NCBI GenBank assembly: GCA_012514545.1 | Contig: JAAZAC010000155.1 | Span: 1-9,366 of the forward strand | DNA: 9,366 nucleotides | Source: Actinomycetales bacterium | GTDB lineage: Bacteria; Actinomycetota; Actinomycetes; Actinomycetales; Cellulomonadaceae | Reading direction: 5' to 3' | Part shown: positions 4,638 to 9,366 of the stretch, piece by piece | How positions within the stretch are numbered: position 1 is the stretch's first letter | How the letters are laid out: the number at the start of each line of letters is the position of its first letter | Notes under the pieces: model-generated | What the model was told of the DNA's origin: nothing | The model's input: the letters and a program-made list of their open reading frames with translations, nothing else | Database searches by the model: none | Translations under genes and position numbers: made by a program

Positions 4638-6158
4638 ATGGCGCAGCCCACGGAGGAGACCTACGACGTCGTCGTCATCGGGGCGGGGGCGGTCGGCGAG
4701 AACGTCGCCGACCGCGCCTCCCGGACGGGGCTGAGCGTCGCCGTCGTCGAGCAGGCCCTCGTCGGGGGCGAGTGCTCCTACTGGGCGTGCATGCCGTCCA
4801 AGGCACTGCTGCGGCCGGGCGCGGCGCTCGCCGCCGCGACGGCGGTGCGGGGCGCGGCCGGCGCGGTGACCGGCGGCGTCGACGTCGCCGCGACGCTCGC
4901 CACGCGCGACGCGATCGTGCACGGCTGGGACGACGGCTCCCAGGTGGACTGGCTCGAGGGCGCCGGCCTGCACCTCGTGCGCGGGCGGGGGCGGCTCGCG
5001 GGCCCGCGGCGCGTCGAGGTCGCGGACGACGACGGCGTGCTGCGCGCCGTGGTGCACGCCCGGCATGCGGTGGTCGTCGCGACGGGCAGCGCGCCGACGG
5101 TGCCGGACGTGCCGGGCCTGGCCGAGGTCGACCCGTGGACGAGCCGGGACGCGACAGCGGTGCGCGACGTGCCCGGCTCGCTCGCCGTCGTCGGGGGCGG
5201 GGTGGTCGGCGCCGAGATGGCGACGGCGTACGCGGACATGGGCGCGCGGGTGACCCTTCTCGTGCGCGGCGACCGCCTGCTGCCCGGCCTCGAGCCGTTC
5301 GCGGGAGAGGCGGTCGCCGAGGGGCTCGCGGCCCTGGGCGTCGACGTGCGGCTGCGCACTCAGGTCGTGCGGGCCGCCCGGGTGCCGGGCGACTCCCGAG
5401 TGCGGCTGCACCTCGGCGACGGCGGGTCGCTCGAGGCCGACCGCGTGCTCCTCGCGACGGGCCGGCGCCCCCGGACCGTGGACCTCGGCGTCGAGACCGT
5501 GGGCCTCGCGCCCGGGGCGCCCCTCGAGACCGACGACGCCGGCCGGGTCACCGCCGTCGCGGACGGCTGGCTGTGGGCCGCCGGGGACGTCACCGGCCGC
5601 GCCCACACGACCCACCAGGGCAAGCACCACGCCCGCCGCACCGGCGACGTGATCGCCGCGCGGTTCGGGGGCGGTGACGCGGACGGTGCCGCGGGTGGTG
5701 CCGCGGGTGGCGGCGCTGACGGTGCAGCGGGTGGCGGCGCGGACGGTGCCGCGGAGGCCGCGCTCGGCGACGCGCTCGCCGAGGGTCCCCGGCTCGCCGA
5801 CGGCGCCGGCGCGCCCCAGGTGGTGTTCACGCGTCCGGAGGTGGCCGCCGTCGGGCTGACGGAGGAGGCCGCCCGGCGCGCGGGGCGCGAGGTCCGCGTC
5901 GTCGACGTGCCGTTCGCGTCCACCGGCGGCGCGACGGTCTTCGGCGACGACGCGGGCGCGGCCCGGCTCGTCGTGGACGCCGACCGCGAGGTCCTCGTCG
6001 GCGCGACGTTCGTCGGCCCCGAGGTGGCCGAGATGCTGCACGCGGCGACGATCGCCGTCGTCGGCGAGGTCCCCCTGCGCCGGCTCTGGCAGGCCGTGCC
6101 GCCCTACCCGACGCGCAGCGAGATCTGGCTCCGGCTCCTCGAGGCGTACGGCCTCTGA
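4638..6158 (+). CDS. FAD/NAD(P)-dependent disulfide oxidoreductase, non-canonical active site
   Basis: A 506-residue class I flavoprotein of the lipoamide dehydrogenase / mercuric reductase superfamily. Visible are an FAD dinucleotide fold VVVIGAGAVGENVA (11-24), a redox pair C46 and C51 in GGECSYWACMPSK, the NAD(P) fold VVGGGVVGAEMA (184-195), the second FAD contact WLWAAGDVTG (311-320), and a dimerisation domain from about 393. Two features separate it from true lipoamide dehydrogenase: the cysteine loop reads SYWA between the cysteines, and the C-terminal HxHPTxxE motif is PPYPTRSE (488-495), with Tyr at the catalytic His position and E495 kept. I recall actinobacterial relatives with the same GGECSYWACMPSK signature and no assigned substrate, so dihydrolipoamide should not be assumed. 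A Gly/Ala/Asp-rich insertion fills about 344-390. GAGGAGG at 4627-4633, 4 bases from the ATG, fixes the start. No dehydrogenase-complex genes are nearby. Confidence 0.85.
   Translation: MAQPTEETYDVVVIGAGAVGENVADRASRTGLSVAVVEQALVGGECSYWACMPSKALLRPGAALAAATAVRGAAGAVTGGVDVAATLATRDAIVHGWDDGSQVDWLEGAGLHLVRGRGRLAGPRRVEVADDDGVLRAVVHARHAVVVATGSAPTVPDVPGLAEVDPWTSRDATAVRDVPGSLAVVGGGVVGAEMATAYADMGARVTLLVRGDRLLPGLEPFAGEAVAEGLAALGVDVRLRTQVVRAARVPGDSRVRLHLGDGGSLEADRVLLATGRRPRTVDLGVETVGLAPGAPLETDDAGRVTAVADGWLWAAGDVTGRAHTTHQGKHHARRTGDVIAARFGGGDADGAAGGAAGGGADGAAGGGADGAAEAALGDALAEGPRLADGAGAPQVVFTRPEVAAVGLTEEAARRAGREVRVVDVPFASTGGATVFGDDAGAARLVVDADREVLVGATFVGPEVAEMLHAATIAVVGEVPLRRLWQAVPPYPTRSEIWLRLLEAYGL
5679..5756 (+). 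repeat. In-frame minisatellite in the oxidoreductase gene
   Basis: Two 24-bp units at 5706-5729 and 5730-5753 differ at two bases and encode GGGADGAA twice. Partial copies (ADGAA, GGAA) precede them from 5679. The array lies after the second FAD-contact motif and before the dimerisation domain, where relatives have a short linker (from memory). The reading frame is kept throughout. Confidence 0.85.
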
Positions 6159-6162
6159 GGGT

Positions 6163-6182
6163 GCCGGGCCCGGGCGGCCGGG
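6163..6182. terminator. Candidate hairpin between convergent oxidoreductase and binding-protein genes
   Basis: Only 24 bases separate the two stop codons. They contain the 10-bp palindrome CCGGGCCCGG (6164-6173) and an alternative CCCG/CGGG stem (6169-6172 with 6179-6182). Any terminator here must serve both strands; there is no T-tract. Confidence 0.25.
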
Positions 6183-7199
6183 TCAGTCGGTCGCCGCGAG
6201 CGCCGCGTCCGAGGAGAACACCAGCCCCAGCGTGATCTCCCCCTGCTGCAGGGCGGCCTTGGTCAGCGGGCCGCCGGCGTCGAGCGAGGTGAACTCCGCC
6301 ACGTCGAGGCCGTAGAGCTCCTCGAGGCCCGGCTGGCAGAACGGCCGGTCCGGGCACTCCGGCGGGCCGCCGAGCACGATGCCGCCGCAGGCCTCGGCGA
6401 GCTCGCTGAGGGTGCGCACGCCGTGCTCCTCGGCGAACGCGACCGTCACCGCGAAGGCGTTCTGGTCCTGGGCCGCAGCGGGCTCGCCGAACACGAGGCC
6501 GACCTGCGCGCCGAGCTCGGTGAGCGCGGTCATGGTCGCCTCGAGGTCGGAGGACGCCACCGCGGGGGCGTCCGCACCGTTGATCTTCTTGTTGAGGAAC
6601 TCGGTCAGCGTGCCCGCGTACTCCGGCACCACCGTGAGGTCGCCGAGCTCGAGCGCCGGCTGGTACGTCTCGCGGTTCCCGATCGTCTGCGTGCTCGCGT
6701 CGAACCCGGCGGCGTCGAGCGCCGCGGCGTAGATCTCGGCGAGCGTGGCGCTCTCGGAGAAGTTCGCGGCGCCCACGAGGACGGCCGCGCCGCCCCCGAC
6801 GTCGGACTGGTCGTCGAGGCCCTGCGCGGCCACGAACTCCGCGGCGACCTCGCTCGAGGTGCGGCGCTCGACGTCGACGGCGCGGTTGAGCTCGATGAGC
6901 GTCTGGGTGTCGAGGGTCGCGGACACGGCGTCGAGCACCGGCAGGAGGTCCGGGGACGCCTCGGCGGCCGCGGCGTTCACCGCGGGCACGACGTTGTCCA
7001 CCGTCTGCAGCCCGAGGTCGTCCTCGAGGACCACGAGGGCCTCGTCGGCGATCGGCTCGCACGCGGCGGGCGCCGCACCGTCCGTCTCGCTCGCCGTGGG
7101 TTCCCCGCCCAGGGTCCCGGAGGAGCCGGCCTCGCCGCAGGCGGCCAGGAGGAGCAGGAGCGCCGCGGCGGCGCCGACGGGAGCGGGACGGATGCGCAT
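6183..7199 (-). CDS. Osmoprotectant-type ABC transporter substrate-binding lipoprotein, apparently circularly permuted
   Basis: A 338-residue lipoprotein that should capture a quaternary-ammonium solute (glycine betaine, choline, carnitine or similar) outside the membrane. The signal peptide is short, with lipobox LAAC (18-21, C21 lipidated), then a Gly/Ser/Thr/Glu linker. Residues 138-338 match the body of OpuCC/ProX-like proteins: VLVGAANFSES (140-150), YQPALELGDLTVVPEYAGTLTEFL (179-202), AAAQDQNAFAVT (241-252), LGGPPECPDRPFCQPGLEELYGL (276-298), SLDAGGPLTKAAL (305-317), GEITLGLVFSSDAALAATD (320-338, the end). In usual members that last strand continues into LVVLEDDxGLQ and a helical tail; here that tail is at 54-128 (ALVVLEDDLGLQTVDNVVP to FVAAQGL), ahead of the body, joined by a Gly-rich linker (129-137). 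Cysteines 47, 271, 282 and 288 could form disulfides. A G-rich Shine-Dalgarno (7204-7208) precedes the ATG. It follows permease 7315-8022 by 115 bases. Confidence 0.85.
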   Translation of the reverse strand: MRIRPAPVGAAAALLLLLAACGEAGSSGTLGGEPTASETDGAAPAACEPIADEALVVLEDDLGLQTVDNVVPAVNAAAAEASPDLLPVLDAVSATLDTQTLIELNRAVDVERRTSSEVAAEFVAAQGLDDQSDVGGGAAVLVGAANFSESATLAEIYAAALDAAGFDASTQTIGNRETYQPALELGDLTVVPEYAGTLTEFLNKKINGADAPAVASSDLEATMTALTELGAQVGLVFGEPAAAQDQNAFAVTVAFAEEHGVRTLSELAEACGGIVLGGPPECPDRPFCQPGLEELYGLDVAEFTSLDAGGPLTKAALQQGEITLGLVFSSDAALAATD

Positions 7200-7256
7200 G
7201 GGACCCCCAGGTGTGCGTTCGTGGCGAAACGGGCCACTTCACCCGCATCGTCCACC

Positions 7257-7262
7257 ACCGTA
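7257..7262 (-). promoter_or_regulatory. Possible internal promoter for the binding-protein gene
   Basis: In the 115-base gap between the second permease and the lipoprotein gene, the minus strand reads TACGGT (TAnnnT), which would give a leader of about 50 bases. A short inverted repeat, GTGGC (7221-7225) and GCCAC (7233-7237), lies downstream in that leader. A separate promoter would let the binding protein be made in excess of the permeases, but this is a weak call. Confidence 0.25.
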
Positions 7263-7314
7263 ACCAATGGCCCCGACGCGGGATTCCGCCACCGGCGCGG
7301 GCCCCGGCCGCCCC

Positions 7315-8022
7315 TCAGGCCGCGGCGACCTGCGCGCGGTCGCGGGCCCGGACCCGCATGGGCGCGGGCGTCAGCGCCCGTTGCAGCCCTGCCAGGACCG
7401 CCTCGACGAGCAGGCACAGCGCGGCCACGAGCACGCCCCCGGCCACGACCTCGCCGAACCGCCGCGTGGCGAACCCGGTGACGATGATCGTGCCGAGCCC
7501 GCCGCCGCCGACGAGCGCCGCGAGCGGCACCGTCGCCACGACCTGCACGGCCGCCGTGCGCAGGCCGGCGCCGATGAGCGGCAGCGCCAGCGGGAGCTCC
7601 ACCGTCGCGAGCACCCGCCGGCCGGACATGCCCATCCCGACGGCGGCGTCGCGCGCGGCCGGGTCGACCTCGCGCACGCCCGTGAACGCGTTCGACAGGA
7701 TGGGCGGCACCGCGAAGATCGCCGCCGCGACGACGGTGGGCCGGTTGCCGAAGCCGAGGCCCGTCGTCGCGAAGACGTACAGCAGCGCGAGCGTGGGCAG
7801 CGCGCGCGACGCGTTCGAGGTGAGCACCGTGAGCCCGCCGCCCCGCCCGCGGTGCCCGAGCCAGATCCCGACGGGCAGCGCCACGACCGCCGCGAGCGCC
7901 ACCGCCGCCGCCGACATCGCGAGGTGCTCCGCCGCGAGCGCCGGGACGCCGCGCGGCCCCTGCCAGTTGAGGGGGTCGTTGAGCCAGACGAGCGCCTGGC
8001 GCAGCACGCCGTCGTCGTTCAC
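7315..8022 (-). CDS. Osmoprotectant ABC transporter permease (second permease of the pair)
   Basis: A 235-residue inner-membrane permease of the OpuC/ProW (BPD_transp_1) family. Hydrophobic segments lie at about 35-57, 73-92, 95-115, 148-180 and 192-214. The EAA-type loop that docks on the ATPase is DAAVGMGMSGRRVLATVELPLALP (125-148), with the usual G about a dozen residues before ELP. It opens with LVWLNDPLNWQGPRGVP, similar to the N-termini of OpuCB/OpuCD-type permeases. The GTG at 8022 is chosen because GGGGAGG (8029-8035) is 6 bases upstream and because GTGA overlaps the TGA of the preceding permease by 4 bases, typical of translational coupling. An in-frame ATG at 8088 exists but would overlap that gene by about 70 bases. 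It probably pairs with 8019-8699 as a heterodimeric channel. The C-terminal tail after about 217 is arginine-rich. Confidence 0.9.
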   Translation of the reverse strand: MNDDGVLRQALVWLNDPLNWQGPRGVPALAAEHLAMSAAAVALAAVVALPVGIWLGHRGRGGGLTVLTSNASRALPTLALLYVFATTGLGFGNRPTVVAAAIFAVPPILSNAFTGVREVDPAARDAAVGMGMSGRRVLATVELPLALPLIGAGLRTAAVQVVATVPLAALVGGGGLGTIIVTGFATRRFGEVVAGGVLVAALCLLVEAVLAGLQRALTPAPMRVRARDRAQVAAA

Positions 8023-8699
8023 CGGGCACCTCCCCGGGCGTCCGCGGCGCGCGCCCACGGGGCGGCGAGCCGACCCGCGAGCCACCACGCGGCGTCGGCC
8101 ACGAGGGCGAGCGCGACGGTGAGCAGCGTCGCCGTGACGATCTCCGCGCGGTACTGCGAGTTGAAGCCGCGGTACATCAGCTGCCCCAGGCCGCCGTACC
8201 CCACGACGACGCCGATCGTCGCCAGGGCCACCGTCGTCACCGTGGCGAGCCGCAGGCCGGTGACGACGGCGGGCAGCGCGTTGGGCAGCTCGACGGTCAG
8301 GAGCGTGCGGAGCGGGCCCATGCCGAGCCCGCGGGCGGCGTCGACCACCGCCGGGTCCACGCCCTGCAGCCCCACGAGGACGTTGCGGACGAGCACGAGC
8401 AGCGCGTACATGACCAGGCCGACGAGCACCGTCTCGCGCCGGTCGCGCAGCAGCGGGTACAGCACGGCGAAGAGCGCGAGGGACGGGATCGTGTAGAGCA
8501 CGCCGGTCAGCCCGAGGACCGGGCCCGCCAGCCGCGGCCGGCGGTGCGCGACGAGCGCCAGCGGCAGGGCGACCACCGCGGCGACGGCGACCGCCTGCAC
8601 GGTCAGAGCGACGTGCTGGCCCAGCGCCTCGGTGATGTCCCCCCAGTTCGCCTGGACGTAGTCCCAGGAGAACCAGGGGTTGGGCGCCGCGCCGGTCAC
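8019..8699 (-). CDS. Osmoprotectant ABC transporter permease (first permease of the pair)
   Basis: A 226-residue inner-membrane permease, paralogous to its neighbour. It begins MTGAAPNPWFSWDYVQANWGDITEALGQHVALT, the usual lead-in of OpuC/ProW-type permeases before the first membrane helix. Hydrophobic segments are at about 30-51, 60-83, 91-111, 140-168 and 188-210. The EAA loop is DAARGLGMGPLRTLLTVELPNALP (120-143), and GYGGLGQLMYRGF (167-179) matches the conserved helix end seen in the family. The start is GTG at 8699: TAGCGT lies 7 bases upstream on the minus strand, which suggests a leaderless transcript, and homologous sequence begins just after it. The frame stays open far upstream (to beyond 9200), but that part is low-complexity and overlaps the divergent ATPase gene. 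It is the first gene of the permease-permease-binding protein operon. Confidence 0.9.
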   Translation of the reverse strand: MTGAAPNPWFSWDYVQANWGDITEALGQHVALTVQAVAVAAVVALPLALVAHRRPRLAGPVLGLTGVLYTIPSLALFAVLYPLLRDRRETVLVGLVMYALLVLVRNVLVGLQGVDPAVVDAARGLGMGPLRTLLTVELPNALPAVVTGLRLATVTTVALATIGVVVGYGGLGQLMYRGFNSQYRAEIVTATLLTVALALVADAAWWLAGRLAAPWARAADARGGAR

Positions 8700-8706
8700 C
8701 TCCCGC

Positions 8707-8712
8707 ACGCTA
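8707..8712 (-). promoter_or_regulatory. -10 box of the permease/binding-protein operon (leaderless)
   Basis: The minus strand reads TAGCGT, then 7 bases, then GTG at 8699. A possible -35, TTGGGC, lies 18 bases upstream. The same hexamer serves the divergent ATPase gene. Confidence 0.55.
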
Positions 8713-8754
8713 CCCACCCCCACCGACGCCGCCCAACGCCACCCCTCCCTCCCC

Positions 8755-8794
8755 GCCCCCGCCCCCGCCCCCGCCCCCGCCGCCCCCGCCCCGC
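8755..8794. repeat. GCCCCC hexamer tandem repeat
   Basis: Four exact GCCCCC units (8755-8778) followed by degenerate ones. On the minus strand this is runs of five G separated by single C, able in principle to form a G-quadruplex, on the non-template strand 43-82 bases upstream of the permease -10. Confidence 0.85.
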
Positions 8795-8795
8795 A

Positions 8796-8859
8796 GAGTG
8801 GAACGAAACGAGGTCGAGGGGCGCGGAGTGGAACGAGATGACGGCAGATCGTTCCACTC
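8796..8859. promoter_or_regulatory. Three copies of GAGTGGAACGA (two direct, one inverted)
   Basis: GAGTGGAACGA occurs at 8796-8806 and 8826-8836, exactly 30 bases apart, and as its exact reverse complement TCGTTCCACTC at 8849-8859. Copies two and three form a perfect 11-bp inverted repeat around a 12-base spacer. The cluster lies in the middle of the divergent control region (8700-8975), so it may be an operator for an osmotic or solute-responsive regulator; it could also be part of a dispersed repeat family. No regulator gene is present. Confidence 0.55.
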
Positions 8860-8865
8860 AGCGGT

Positions 8866-8899
8866 GTGGGGGCCGGCGTGGGGGCCGGCGTGGGGGCCG
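8866..8899. repeat. GTGGGGGCCGGC 12-bp tandem repeat
   Basis: Two full units (8866-8877, 8878-8889) and a third missing its last two bases (8890-8899). The runs of five G are on the plus strand, the non-template strand for the ATPase gene, 63-96 bases upstream of its -10. Confidence 0.85.
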
Positions 8900-8961
8900 A
8901 GGCGAGGCGAGGGCGAGGGCGCAGCACGGGCGGGGGCCGTGTGCGCGTCGGCGGCGGCCGG

Positions 8962-8967
8962 TAGCGT
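8962..8967 (+). promoter_or_regulatory. -10 box of the ATP-binding subunit gene (leaderless)
   Basis: TAGCGT ends 8 bases before the ATG at 8976, and no Shine-Dalgarno is present. No TTGnnn -35 is obvious upstream. Confidence 0.55.
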
Positions 8968-8975
8968 CGAGGCCC

Positions 8976-9366
8976 ATGAGCGACGCCGGCGCGGCCCGGC
9001 CCACCCCGGCCGCCGACCCCGACCCGGTCATCGTGTTCGAGGGCGCCCGCGCGGTGTACGCGAACGGGACGGTCGCGGTCGAGGGGCTGGACCTCCAGGT
9101 CCGCCGGCACGAGCTCATGGTGCTCGTCGGCCCGTCGGGCTGCGGCAAGTCGACGACGCTGCGCATGGTCAACCGCCTCGTCGAGCTCGCCGCGGGCCGG
9201 GTGCTCGTCGAGGGCGCCGACGTCGCGCGCACCGACCCCGTGGCCCTGCGCCGCCGCATCGGCTACGTCATCCAGCACGTCGGCCTGTTCCCGCACCGCA
9301 CCGTCGCGCAGAACGTCGCGACGGTCCCCGTCCTGCTCGGCTGGTCACGCGAACGCACGCGCGCCC
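8976..9366 (+). CDS. Osmoprotectant ABC transporter ATP-binding subunit (3' truncated)
   Basis: The first 130 residues of an OpuCA/ProV-like ATPase; the frame is open to the window edge. After a Pro/Asp/Ala-rich start (1-17) come IVFEGARAVYANGTVAVEGLDL (19-40), Walker A GPSGCGKS (52-59, K58), the family-typical MVNRLVE (64-70), and the Q-loop region IGYVIQHVGLFPHRTVAQNV (95-114, Q100). YVIQxxGLFPH is characteristic of the quaternary-amine branch and separates it from methionine or phosphate importers. Walker B, the LSGGQ signature and any C-terminal CBS domains, which would mark ionic-strength sensing, lie outside the window. It is transcribed away from its permease partners; the 276 bases between them hold the two promoters and the repeats listed separately. 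In the OpuC operons I know, the ATPase gene usually comes first on the same strand. Confidence 0.9.
   Translation, partial: MSDAGAARPTPAADPDPVIVFEGARAVYANGTVAVEGLDLQVRRHELMVLVGPSGCGKSTTLRMVNRLVELAAGRVLVEGADVARTDPVALRRRIGYVIQHVGLFPHRTVAQNVATVPVLLGWSRERTRA

Noticed and set aside
2840..4734. Very long open frames on both strands over the AAA+ gene, including Arg/Pro-rich frames of several hundred codons
   Set aside because: Their products are Arg/Pro/Ala-rich with no recognisable motifs and poor codon position bias. They arise because stop codons are rare at this G+C content; the AAA+ motifs fix the true frame.
4638..6158. Naming the oxidoreductase lipoamide dehydrogenase (lpd) or mercuric reductase
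   Set aside because: The catalytic His is missing, there is no mercury-binding N-terminal domain or terminal Cys pair, and no dehydrogenase-complex or mer genes are nearby.
7258..7273. AACCAATGGCCC shared with 2032-2043
   Set aside because: A single pair of shared 12-mers is expected by chance in about 9 kb on two strands, and the contexts differ.
8755..8899. CRISPR-like array in the repeat-rich intergenic region
   Set aside because: The repeats are contiguous short tandems or three scattered 11-mers, with no uniform repeat-spacer pattern and no cas genes.
8700..9296. Upstream extension of the first permease by about 200 codons
   Set aside because: The added sequence is the low-complexity translation of repeats and the antisense of the ATPase gene. 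The permease family begins just after the GTG at 8699.

Overview
The window is very G+C-rich (about three quarters G+C by eye), with almost every third codon position G or C. Several genes have a TAnnnT -10 box only 6-8 bases from the start codon, as on leaderless transcripts. Together with a DUF1918 protein and the gene families present, this points to a high-GC actinomycete. My guess is Micrococcales, perhaps near Cellulomonadaceae; this is inference, not a match.

Layout. 1-345 (+) is the 3' end of an M50B-like membrane metallopeptidase. 408-947 (+) is a flavodoxin-family protein. 986-1972 (-) is a stand-alone 5'-3' exonuclease, divergent from 2065-2481 (+), a small RsbW-like histidine-kinase-fold ATPase. 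2585-2785 (-) is a DUF1918 protein. 3052-4542 (-) is a Ycf46-like AAA+ ATPase, divergent from 4638-6158 (+), a flavin-dependent disulfide oxidoreductase with an unusual active site. The right third (6183 to the end) is an ABC importer of the osmoprotectant (QAT/OpuC) family. Two permeases overlapping by 4 bases (8019-8699 and 7315-8022) and a lipoprotein substrate-binding protein (6183-7199) lie on the minus strand. The ATP-binding subunit starts at 8976 on the plus strand and runs off the window.

How the genes work together. Only the importer forms a clear functional unit: the lipoprotein captures a probable betaine-like solute, the two permeases form the channel, and the ATPase drives it. 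Its two divergent transcripts share a 276-bp control region that holds three copies of an 11-bp motif (two direct, one inverted) between two G-run tracts on opposite strands. The other genes look like single-gene housekeeping or stress units.

The most notable observation is that the substrate-binding protein appears circularly permuted: the segment that normally ends OpuC/ProX-type binding proteins lies just after the lipoprotein signal, and the protein stops where that segment would normally begin. Second are the oxidoreductase, which keeps the redox cysteine pair but has Tyr where the catalytic His should be, and in-frame Asp-Gly-Ala-Ala repeats in two unrelated genes. I saw no tRNA, rRNA, insertion sequence or CRISPR array.
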